Below are positions 55,540-64,000 of a stretch of 64,000 bases of DNA, one piece after another (position 1 is the stretch's first letter; each line of letters begins with the position of its first letter). Under the pieces are notes generated by a model. The model worked only from the letters and a program-made list of their open reading frames with translations, had not been told where the DNA came from and made no database searches. A program made the translations under genes and the position numbers. This DNA comes from Agrostemma githago (lineage: Eukaryota > Streptophyta > Magnoliopsida > Caryophyllales > Caryophyllaceae): assembly GCA_958450325.1 (NCBI GenBank), contig OY288241.1, forward strand, positions 38,492,778-38,556,777, written 5' to 3'.

Positions 55540-55735
55540 AATGCCAAAAAGCCAAATCAAGCCAAAAGGGGCAAAGAAAGGAAAAAGAAAGAAAATGAAA
55601 GAAAGAAAAGAATGAAGAAAAAGAAAAGGCACAAAAGCCAAAAAGAAAATAGAAAAGAAGAAAAAGAATGGCATGGCAAAACAAGGCAAAAATGCAAAAG
55701 AAAAGAGAAAATGCCAAAAGAAAACCCGATTCACA
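55540..55735 (+). repeat. A/G-rich tract
   Basis: About 195 bp, mostly A and G with recurring AAAGCCAAAA / GAAAAAGAAAG units and very few T. Low-complexity, possibly expanded by slippage. The open frames across it are composition artefacts. Confidence 0.8.
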
Positions 55736-56410
55736 AAAATAACCCCTACCTCTCAAAATAAGCCTTTTTCCGACTATTACCGTGAAGAGCCTACCAAGGG
55801 ACCGAGTCCCTAGGAAGGATGATAGCGGTAATGGTCGGTCTTCTCTCATTTTGCATATTTCCATCTTTTTAGTTGGACTAGTTAGGCGGTTTTAGACATG
55901 GGACGACCCTCTTGGCTCTTTGCTAAAGGGGGCGGGGTCTCACTTACCTACAATGTCGACTAACACCGTGGTTCATCACTTTCCATCCCGCCGATCGTCC
56001 CGTGGTACGTTCTTAGAAGGTTAGGAGGAACCGAGGTAAGTTACCAATGTTTTTTGTTGCTTTGTCGTCATACTATTAGGGTTTTGTCCATTTTGGTTTG
56101 TATTGCTAGCTTGGGAACGTTGTCACTTGCCTTGAGTCCTAAACCGGTGCTTCTTTCACCGCTTGTTTGAGGGAAGCGGTATTTGGTTTTCTTTTGGGTG
56201 CAACCGATTTTTGTTTGTTTGTTTGTGCGTTTGTTGTTTATGTGTTTTGTGTCCGGTTGCATCCACAGTTTTGTCGCAAGACCCCACTTGCCTTGCAGAG
56301 TGCACTTTTCCTCTAAGTGCACTCGCGTGAGTTGAAAGGGCGTAGGGTGCGCTAATACCCATTTGGCTATTATAGTAGTTAGTATGTGTTTACTCGAGGG
56401 CGAGTAAGGG

Positions 56411-56425
56411 TTAAGTGTGGGGGAG
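56411..56425 (+). promoter_or_regulatory. Polypurine tract of element D
   Basis: TTAAGTGTGGGGGAG one base before the 3' LTR start TGATAAG (56427). It primes plus-strand DNA synthesis in this element class. Confidence 0.88.
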
Positions 56426-56426
56426 T

Positions 56427-57907
56427 TGATAAGTGTGGTTTGTAGTGCCTATTTTGTAGTGTTTTGGTCCCATTTTCCTTGTAGAATCGCTCCTTGGGAG
56501 CGGTTTAGGGGCTTCTTATGCTTCCTTTAGTTCGTTTCAGGTTCCCGAGACCCATTTGGAAGAGTTGGAGCGTTTCCGACTCGATTCATACACATTTTGG
56601 AGCCAACGAGATAAAGGAACGATGACTCGATGCTTTGGAATCGACCCCGAGACCTTGGGACCCAATCCCGAGCCTCCGAGACCCGATCCCGAGTCCCGAG
56701 AATCGATGAGAAGTTCATGTGAAGCAAGGAGGAACCAAAAGGATCATATTGGAGGCCTACAAGACTCATCCTCGACGGGTATGCACCTCATCCCGTCGGG
56801 GATGAAGTGCGCTTTTAGAGGAGCCACTGCCAGGCCGTCCCGATCGGGACCAACCCGTCCCGGTCGGGATGACAGGACCGTCCCGGTCGGGTTGAACCCG
56901 TCTCGATCGGGACCGTGCTGCTGCTGCCCGCATTTCCTTTCTTTCTTCTCCCTTCCATTTGTAACCCTATATATACTCTTCCCTTGTTTTGTAAAGCTTA
57001 TGCACTTCATGAGAAACTAAACCCTAGACTACTTTAGGTTAGATTAGATTAGATTAGTAAGTAATTAGTAGTTAATCTTAGTTTAGTGCTTGTAATTTGG
57101 GAATTCTTCAAGATCTCCACCAAGATTGACAACCTTGGTTGATTGTTTTTGGGTTCTTCCATTTATGCAAGTTTCCTTCTTCCTTTCATCTTCTAGTATG
57201 GTATAATCTTCTTTTCCTTTCTCTTAATCTTTGTTCTTTCATCAAGTTTGAATCTTTAGTTCTTGTTTATTGGTTTGTTCTTCATCTTTGTTAGTTTTAT
57301 ATATGCATCCTCTTGTTCTTGTGTTGGGTTATCTTGTTTTTGTTAGTTTTAGATTAGATATGTTAGAGTAGTATCTTGCTAGGGTTAGTAGGATGATTAG
57401 GGTGTTAATTGGGTGATTAAGGGTTTGTTGGAGATGTTGGTGGAAGATTTGGGTTTCCTCTTGGTTGATGCATATCACATGTTTGTTGGAATGCTTGAAT
57501 GACTAAGTAGGTTAGAATGCGTGTTTTTCTTGCCTTCCTTTGTCATGTGTGTCGCCGAAATGGGTTCCATGTGGAACCTCTAGGTGAGTCTAAGTTAGAT
57601 TACCTAGATTACCCTACTACCTCCTTCGCTCTAGCTCTTCCTTGACCATTCCGTTACCCCTTTGACCCCGACCTAATCCTAGCCCGTTTTCCTTGTTTGT
57701 TTCTCCGGTACTTTAGTCTTAGTCTAGCCTTCTCTCCCTCTTATCATTCTCTAGCTTAGCTCGTTGACTTAGTCTCGTTTTTGGGCGAACTTGGTCTAGA
57801 CGCCTCTACCGTCCCTGTGGATTCGACCCGACTTACCCTAGCTACCCTAGTTAGGTTTTGCCGGTTTTTATTTGGTGGCGGGATCCACGACAAATCCCTT
57901 CCCATCA
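56427..57907 (+). repeat. 3' LTR of element D
   Basis: 1,481 bp, nearly identical to the 5' LTR; it lacks about 10 bp of the AGATT run. Palindrome cluster at 56759-56919, TATATATA at 56968-56975. Confidence 0.92.
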
Positions 57908-57979
57908 GTTACCGAGCGCCGAGCCTCACACAAGAACCACCAAGCATCGCATGAGAACCAAGGAAGAAGTATAAGAGCA

Positions 57980-58165
57980 TCACTAGGCCTACATGACCGT
58001 GTCTTACACCTACATGGCCGTGATTGATGATGCAAAAGAAGTCGGCTCTCTAGAGTGCAACACGGCCGTGTCACGAAGGACACGACTGTGTCGATAAGAA
58101 GATGACATGGCCGTGATGGCTACTGCACGGCCGGGACGGGGGTAGGGACACGGTCGGGAGTCACA
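57980..58165. repeat. Palindrome cluster upstream of the E LTR TATA box
   Basis: GACACGGCCGTGTC-type palindromes and half-decayed copies: CATGACCGTGTC, CATGGCCGTGAT, ACACGGCCGTGTCA, ACACGACTGTGTCG, CATGGCCGTGAT, CACGGCCGGGAC, ACACGGTCGGGA. It ends about 70 bp before TATATATAA. Confidence 0.88.
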
Positions 58166-59244
58166 TATAACGACCGTAAAGCGTCTGTTCTTCTCACGCT
58201 TCATCGCCCCACTTCCCCTACTTTGTGCAACCCTATATATAACCCCTCTTGTAATATCTTAGGCACAAAACCCTAGACAGAAAATTCGTATTCTAAGCTT
58301 AATCTCTCCTTAATCTTTCCTTAATTATAGCCTAATCCTAGCAAGTTACTTGTGTATTAGTGGATTTCTTGAAGAATCTATCAATATTGACAATATTGGT
58401 GGATGTTCTTGGGTTTTCTTATGACATGTTTTAATCTTTTCATTCCTCTTCTAGTTTGGTATAATCCTTCTTGTCTCTCTACTCTTAATCCTTCATAGTT
58501 ATTAAAGTTTCAATCTTTATCTTTTGATTATTGTTTGTCCTTGTTTATTTTGCATGCTGAATGTGTTTGTTCTTATGTTGGGTTCTCTTGTTCAAGCTAG
58601 TTTCTTCTTAACCATGTGTGAGTAGATTCTTGTGGGGTTAGTAGGAAGATTAGATGTTAATCTTGGGTGATTGGGGTTGATTGTGGGTAAAGGTTTAATC
58701 TTTGTTGCTAATCTCTTGTTATGCATGTTATGTGTTGGATGAAATGCTTGTTAGAGGAGTAGTGGCCAATGTTATTCTTGCATGTTTCTTCTTTCTTGTT
58801 GGATACATAGTTTGAGGTTGAATTCTCTTGTTCTGGGTAACATCTTGCATGAGTTTTCGGGTTTGTTCTTGTCGCGAGAGTGCGGACTTACCTTAGCAAT
58901 TAGATGACACCTATACCCTAGATTTCTCTGCTAGCTCATCGCATCTATGACCCGACCTAACCCTACTCTTTTCCTTATTGAATTCTTCATATTCATAGTC
59001 ATAACTTTCATTCCTTTCATTGTTTTAGTTTGTTTAGTCTTGCCTCTTAGTCTAGTGATCGTTTTAGTTAATCAATTCTCAACAATTCTCCTCCCTTGTT
59101 CTCTTGTGATTTAGTCTTTTTTTTAGGTGAACTCTAGTCTAATTGTTTTCCGTCCTTGTGGTTCGACCCGAATTACCCTTACTATTTAGTTTAGGTTCGT
59201 TGGTTATTTGGTGTTGGGATACACGATAAATCCCTCCATCAATT

Positions 59245-59262
59245 TGGCGCCGTTGTCGGGGA
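59245..59262 (+). promoter_or_regulatory. Primer-binding site of element E
   Basis: TGGCGCCGTTGTCGGGGA, three bases after the LTR; one difference from the D site. Confidence 0.9.
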
Positions 59263-59423
59263 CGGTGTGTTTAGACTTTGTTTGCTTATTTCTAGACTTT
59301 GTTCTCGGTTGTGTGTTCTTCTTTGTTTATCTTTGCTTCTCGTGTGTGTGTGAAGTTTATTTCATTCTTATCTAGTGCCCAAAAAGCACTAGACTTATCA
59401 CGTTTGCTCCTAGTTTACAGTTC

Positions 59424-61699
59424 ATGCCTAAAGGCGGTGACCATCCTCTTCTTTACAACTCAGATCCAGAAAGGTTTTTCCGAAACCTTCGACAAAGGAC
59501 GGTTTCTAGATTGAGAGGTTCCCACTCGGGTACTAGCCGAGATTTTGAGCAAAATTTGGAGATTGATCTAAACTCCCCACCTATAGAAGCCACCGAAGCG
59601 AGTTTCCTAAACCCCTTCGACACCCCCATATCAACCACATCTCATACTACATCACCTTCCTACTCTCCACCATCTTCACCTCCCACCTCCCACATCTCCA
59701 ACTACTTCTATTACAAGTTCAACACCGTCATCTCCCTTACATCCAATTATGCCTAAATTCTCATCACACTCAACTTTCACCTAAGACGTTTTGCCCGGTC
59801 CAACCATTTTACCGGCCGCTTATGCCAGAAATTTTGTGGCTAAAATGCAAATTATCCAATTGGTTGAACGGAGTCAATTTAGTGGCTTGCCCACCGAAGA
59901 CCCACATCAACACATGGAGACTTTTTTCGACTATTGTGACGCCATTTCGCAAGCAGGAATTACCCAAGACCAAATCCGGTGGGTTCTTTTCCCTTTCTCT
60001 TTGATTGGCAAGGCGAAACAATGGTTTAAGGGTCTCAACAAGGCGGCTCTAGGTATAGATACTTGGAAGAAGCTAGCTCTAGAATTTTACCAAAAGTTTT
60101 ATCCACCCGAGAAGACTAACTTATTGAGAGCTTCAATCACGGGGTTTCAACAACGAGATGAGGAGAGTCTCTATGAATCATGGGAAAGGTTCAAGGCCTT
60201 GGTCCGTTCTTGCCCCTATCATGGGTTGTCTCAATGGTTCCTTGTCCAACAATTTTGGAATAGATTATATGAAGACTCAAGAGCTATATTGAATATGGGC
60301 TCTAATGGGAGGTTTACCGAGGTCGAGGATGACCAAACTTGGTCTAGAATTGAAGAAATGGCGGTCCACAATTCTCAATATAGTAGGCCTAGAATGGCTA
60401 ATAGAGGGGGAAGGCACGAAATCGATGCTATGACACAACTTAGTGCCAATCTTGGTGCTCAATTGAAGACTCACATGGATACAATTGATAAGAAGCTTCA
60501 AAGTCATGTGAACCAAAACCAAGGCACAAGTTCTTCCCACCAACAATCAATGCAACAAGTAAATGCTATGAGTATGACAACAAATCCTTCCAATCATGGC
60601 ATGTGTGAAAATTGTGGGATTTTTGGACATGAATCTTATGAATGCTTGAGTAATGTGGAGGAAGTGAATGTCTTTCAATCATTCAGACAAGGCACACCAT
60701 TCTCCAACTTTTATAATGAAAACACTCATAAGCATCCTTACTTATCCTACAAGACCCAAAATGTCCAAAATCCTCAAGTGTTCCAAGCTTCACAACAAGT
60801 CCAACAACAAGCTCGACAACCATATATTGCTCCTCCCTTAAAGGGCAACCAAGGCAATTTATAAGGCCTTTCAACAACCTCCAACAACAAAATGCTTCCC
60901 AAAACCAAGGTGCCTTCAACAATCAACAAGGTTTTAATAACCAAGGCTTCAATAATCAAGGTCTACATGGTTTTCGAGGTAATCAACACTCCTAAGGGTT
61001 CCAAACTCAAAATCAAGGTAATTTCCAAGGCCTAAATCAAGGCAATTTTCAAGGTCAAGGTAATTCCAAAATCAACAACAAGACAACAAGCCTAGGAGTA
61101 AATCTCCTACATATGACTAGGGTTTTCCGATAGAAATAGCCAGTGCTCCTAATAACCAACAATCTCCAACACCCGATTTGGACATGCGAAAAACGTTTTT
61201 GGACATGCAAAAGAGCAACCAAGAGATGCAACGTAGTCAATTGGAGATGCAAAGGAATCAACAAGAATTCTATGCTCAAATCCAAAAAGATAACAAGGCT
61301 AGGGATACTCATATGAAGATGCATGAGACTCAATTAACTCAAGTTGCCTCGGGAAGCTCATCTAGGCAAAAAGGCCAACTACCTTCTCAAGGAGCACCAC
61401 CAAAATTTGAGACCGTGAACGCTATCACCTTGAGGAGTGGTGTATTCTATGATTCTCCCCCGTTTCCTAACGAACATGAGCCCATGAAGGAAGTGGAATC
61501 TCCAACCCAAGACTATGAAGACTTGGGAAATCTTATGGAGGAGCAAGTCTTATATGAGGTTGAAAAACCAATTAAAGATAAGCTCCCTTCATCTAATGAG
61601 CCATTTGAAGCAAAGAAAGAGGAAGTGCCAAGTGAAAAATCCAAGCTTAAAGAAGTTGACAAAACAACATCAAATTGCCTTTCCCGTCAAGGCAATTGA
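59424..61699 (+). pseudogene. Element E gag (Athila-like), frameshifted
   Basis: ATG at 59424 starts MPKGGDHPLLYNSDPERFF, then a Ser/Pro-rich stretch ending in a shift near 59750 and a stop near 59780. The capsid-type domain lies at 59791-60400 (GLPTEDPHQHMETFFDYCD; IGKAKQWFKGL; FYPPEKTNLLR; SLYESWERFKALVRSCPYHG). A knuckle CENCGIFGHESYEC at about 60604-60645 precedes a long Gln/Asn-rich segment (60700-61090) and a Met/Gln coiled coil (61178-61320). A shift near 60850 and stops near 60990 and 61120 break it. A further shift near 61675 separates it from the protease. It would encode the particle protein. Confidence 0.85.
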
Positions 61700-62508
61700 A
61701 GGCAAAGGCGGATGTTCAATTTGAAAAATTCCTCGATATTATGAAAAAATTGGGTATGAACATCCATTTCACCGAGTTGATTACCCAAGTCCCGGCTTAT
61801 GGGAAATTCATGAGAGAAATTTTGTCAAGGACGCGATCCCTAGACAAGATAGAGACTATAGCATTTGCCGGTGAGGTGAGTGCTCGTATTCAAGGCTCCA
61901 CTCTCCCTAAGCTTAAGGATCCGAGTAGTTTCTCAATCCAATGCACCATCAGAAATGTGACGAACGAGCGAGCGTTGTGCGATTTAGGGGTGAGTGTAAG
62001 CATCCTCCCCTATGCTATTTGCGAACAACTCGGTATGAAAGAGCTCAAATATACCTCGATTACACTCCAAATGGCGGACTGTTCACTTAATCGACCATTG
62101 AGAATTTTGGAGGATGTGTCGTTAAGGGTCGAGAAGTTTTTCATTCCGGTCGACTTCCTTGTGCTTGATATGTCCGAGGACGCTAACACCCCCATTATCC
62201 TTGGACGACCATTTCTACACACCGCCGGTGCATTAATCGATGTCAAGAGGGGTAGGATCACTTTTGAGTTCGGTGACGAGAAGCTTGTGTTTGACCTTCA
62301 AGGCACTACCTCACCTACAAATGAAGAATCTTGTTATTTGATCCATGCCATCGAAGACATCGAGCTAGGGAATAATTTGGGTGAAAAGATAGATGCTGTC
62401 AACAACTTGGATACCTTGAGTGAAAATTTGAAAAACTTTGATGAGCTTGATTGTGAGGTGCTAGAGAGTAGCTCGGAGGAGATTGAACCCGCTTGCTTGG
62501 GTTTCTAA
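61675..62508 (+). pseudogene. Element E protease
   Basis: The frame has a conserved pre-protease segment (FEKFLDIMKKLGMNIHFTEL; YGKFMREILS) and the active site ALCDLGVSVSILPY with DLG, as usual for Athila, about residue 103. The flap and ILGRPFLHTAGALIDVKRG follow, then an acidic linker to 62508. It was probably fused to Gag, so there is no real start codon here. No reverse transcriptase follows. The frame itself is open throughout. Confidence 0.82.
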
Positions 62509-62858
62509 TCCCTATACCTTATGAGGTGAAAAATGATGATGCTTTGGAGCTTGGGGTGGATGACTCACCTTGTCATGTTGATATGGAGCGGTCGGTTGGT
62601 AAAAGGAAGGTTGAGCCTCCTTTAATGTTCCATGAAAAGAAGCTAAAACTTGGTTATGCAAAGAAAGAGTCCATGAGCAAGATGAAATCATTGAATATAG
62701 TGTCTCAGGACGACCCGGAGACATCGAGGCATGAATATGGAGAAACGTTGGATATGGGATGGTATTCTCCGACTTGTTGCTCTGAGCCCTCGAGAGCTAT
62801 GGAATCGTGTGCAATGATATTGATAAAAAATGAAAAACCACCACAAACCATGGTTTAA
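62493..62858 (+). CDS. Unknown small ORF after the element E protease
   Basis: 121 codons overlapping the end of the protease frame by 16 bp. The product has an acidic start, a Lys-rich middle (EKKLKLGYAKKESMSKMKS) and a Cys-containing end (YSPTCCSEPSRAMESCAM). I recognise no domain. It occupies the place where the C terminus of the D ORF lies before the shared GGAGTTCCT...AACCGTCATGTTGTA block, but the two proteins do not look alike. It may be the remnant of a region between protease and polymerase. Confidence 0.35.
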   Translation: MLGFLIPIPYEVKNDDALELGVDDSPCHVDMERSVGKRKVEPPLMFHEKKLKLGYAKKESMSKMKSLNIVSQDDPETSRHEYGETLDMGWYSPTCCSEPSRAMESCAMILIKNEKPPQTMV

Positions 62859-64000
62859 CGGAGTTCCTCAAGAACCGTCATGTTGTACATATCTCTTCCT
62901 TATTTTTCTAATTTTTGTGTTTCTATTTGTGTGTGTTTGATTTCTAGGATTTGTGTGTTGTGTTGAGATCTTTTCTTTTGGAATTTTCGTGAGTGATGTG
63001 AGGGAGGTATTTTTGATGGTAGTTATTGAGATTGATTGATAGGTTTGAAGTGAAGATGAAGAATTATGAAGGGTTATCGATGATAGAAGTTTTGAAACTT
63101 GATTGAGGAAGTCGGTTTTTGAGCTTATTGCAAGCTTTTGGGGACAGGAATTTGATCCCGTAGTTGTTATTGTTCTTAGGGTGGAAGGCTTGGGATGATC
63201 AAGAAGAATGGAGATTTAAGGGGAGTGACATGGCCATGTCGGTTGCTACATGGTAGGGTCGATTTGGTGACAAAAATGACACTCTACTGGACTTCTTCAC
63301 GACCATGTCGAGGGGGACATGCCTGTGTAGTGACAGGGCCGTGTAGAAGACGACACGACCGTGTCGATTTGTGCCAAAAATTGCAGCCCACTGATCTTGC
63401 TCCCGACCGTGTCCGGCTGATCCCGGTCGTGATGGTACCCTCACGACCGTGTCGGGCATTGAGTGAGCCCCTTTTGCCTTTATCCTTCGAGTAAGCCTAA
63501 TCTGCCCCCCCCCCCCTCCAATTTACAACCCAACCCGGCCCTTTCACATATTTCTCTACCAAATCGTTCATATGACTTCATTTATACATCTTCAAGCTAT
63601 CTTCACCACTAAAACCCAAGTTTACTCTTAAATCCCAACCCCATTTCACCAATACAAACCCAAGCCTTCAACCATGTGACTACATTTAGGAAGAGGAGGA
63701 TTAATGATGATGAAGACGAGCAAAGTGCAGAAAATGATCATTGAGACGATGGAGATTGTTGAGTTGCTAACCCTTTGGTAGGCACGACTCTCTTTTGTTT
63801 TCCAGCTTTTATTGCTTAGTCTTCCTTTGTCCCCCTTCCTTTTGTGCTATTAGTGTCTTGGTGGCCCTCGGGGCCTTTTGGTTATTGCTCCCGATTCTCG
63901 ATGACTTGATTACATCGAGAACCAATTGAAAAATCCAAAATGACAAGTTCTTTTTACTTTTTCTTTATTTTTATTTCCTTTTGGTAGAATTTAGTCGAAA
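62859..64000 (+). other. Element E 3' non-coding region
   Basis: Homologous to D from 53460 onward (GGAGTTCCTCAAGAACCGTC; GAGGAAGTCGGTTTTTG; TGATCATTGAGACGATGGAG). It contains the palindrome cluster and a run of 14 C near 63508. No gene. Confidence 0.7.
63225..63460. repeat. Internal palindrome cluster of element E
   Basis: About nine copies of the GACACGGCCGTGTC palindrome or its decayed forms (ACATGGCCATGTC, ACGACCATGTCG, ACAGGGCCGTGT, ACACGACCGTGTCG, CGACCGTGTC, ACGACCGTGTCG). The motif is that of the E LTR, at the place where D carries TCCCGATCGGGA. Confidence 0.87.

Larger units (their letters stand above)
50373..57907 (+). mobile_element. Element D: non-autonomous Athila-like element with a prion-like ORF
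   Basis: LTRs 50373-51863 and 56427-57907 are nearly identical except for a roughly 10-bp indel and scattered changes. The target duplication GTTAC lies at 50368-50372 and 57908-57912. Primer site TGGCGCCGTTGCCGGGGA at 51867-51884; polypurine tract TTAAGTGTGGGGGAG directly before the 3' LTR. The 4.56-kb interior has no capsid domain, protease or pol. It aligns with element E at both ends, so D is a deletion/divergence derivative of an Athila-like lineage. Confidence 0.93.
50123..59241 (+). repeat. 5' LTR of element E, split by element D
   Basis: Parts 50123-50372 and 57913-59241, about 1.58 kb together. The start resembles the D LTR (TGATAAG; GGAGCGATTT-like block near 50190). A palindrome cluster lies at 57980-58165 just upstream of TATATATAA at 58234-58242. 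No gene. Confidence 0.88.
50123..64000 (+). mobile_element. Element E: Athila-like gag-protease retrotransposon without pol (runs off right edge)
   Basis: Its LTR starts TGATAAGC at 50123 and, after element D, ends ATCA at 59241; the left candidate target duplicate is GAGGT (50118-50122). Primer site 59245-59262, gag 59424-61699, protease 61675-62508, an unknown ORF 62493-62858, then a non-coding 3' region with a palindrome cluster. No reverse transcriptase, RNase H or integrase follows the protease; the sequence passes into 3' non-coding DNA homologous to element D. It would depend on an autonomous partner. The 3' LTR is outside the window. Confidence 0.82.

Noticed and set aside
55471..55864. 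Phe/Leu-rich minus-strand and Lys-rich plus-strand ORFs
   Set aside because: Both are composition artefacts of the A/G-rich tract.
63505..63522. Run of 14 C
   Set aside because: Simple homopolymer; may be a sequencing or slippage effect and carries no further pattern.

Overview
This window is repeat-rich nuclear DNA of a flowering plant, probably a eudicot; the species cannot be named from the sequence. I see no intact host gene. Almost all 64 kb is a nest of transposable elements. The only host-derived coding pieces are fragments carried inside a CACTA transposon. Plant identity rests on the element types: Tat, Athila and chromovirus Ty3/gypsy; Ty1/copia with tRNA-Met primer sites; plant L1 LINEs with a DUF4283 domain; TTF/DUF4371-type hAT; and CACTA.

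Layout. (1) 1-13320: a minus-strand Tat/Retand-type gypsy element whose left end lies outside the window. It has gag, protease, RNase H, archaeal-type RNase H and integrase, but no reverse transcriptase. It also has an antisense plant-mobile-domain-like ORF, and a 5' LTR (6777-13320) split by a 3,969-bp CACTA element (7786-11754). (2) 13321-33914: a minus-strand Athila-like element (LTR 32147-33914, gag-protease 29269-32013) split by a 15.8-kb hAT element (13509-29268). The hAT transposase gene is split by a copia relic (14855-23011), whose LTR is split in turn by an L1 LINE (14929-19632). A second LINE (about 25020-29060), with a twin-priming inversion, sits at the transposase 3' end. (3) 33915-50122: a plus-strand chromovirus that hosts the Athila element at its left end. 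It also carries a solo Tat LTR (34850-36888, target duplication CTATC) and a solo Athila-type LTR (39345-49256, GTATG). The latter contains an intact, young copia element (40617-48236, GATAC, 1321-residue polyprotein). (4) 50123-64000: two related Athila-like elements without pol, one inside the other. Element E (gag-protease only, running off the right end) carries element D (50373-57907, GTTAC) inside its LTR. D has lost the gag core and protease and keeps a Tyr/Gln/Pro-rich, prion-like ORF.

Target-site duplications and terminal motifs fix most borders and give an insertion order up to five levels deep: chromovirus, Athila, hAT, copia, LINE.

The most interesting pattern is not a gene. Several LTR families carry clusters of short CpG-rich palindromes just upstream of the LTR TATA box, and in three families also elsewhere in the element. 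The palindrome differs between families: ACTCGATCGAGT in the Tat family, TCCCGATCGGGA in D, GACACGGCCGTGTC in E, and GGGCGAA-NN-TTCGCCC in the Athila LTRs. It is consistent within one element: D and E are homologous and place their clusters at the same two sites, yet each uses its own palindrome at both. Three of the four share a CG-NN-CG core. This looks like a family-specific tag or binding-site array, and I know of no description of it.
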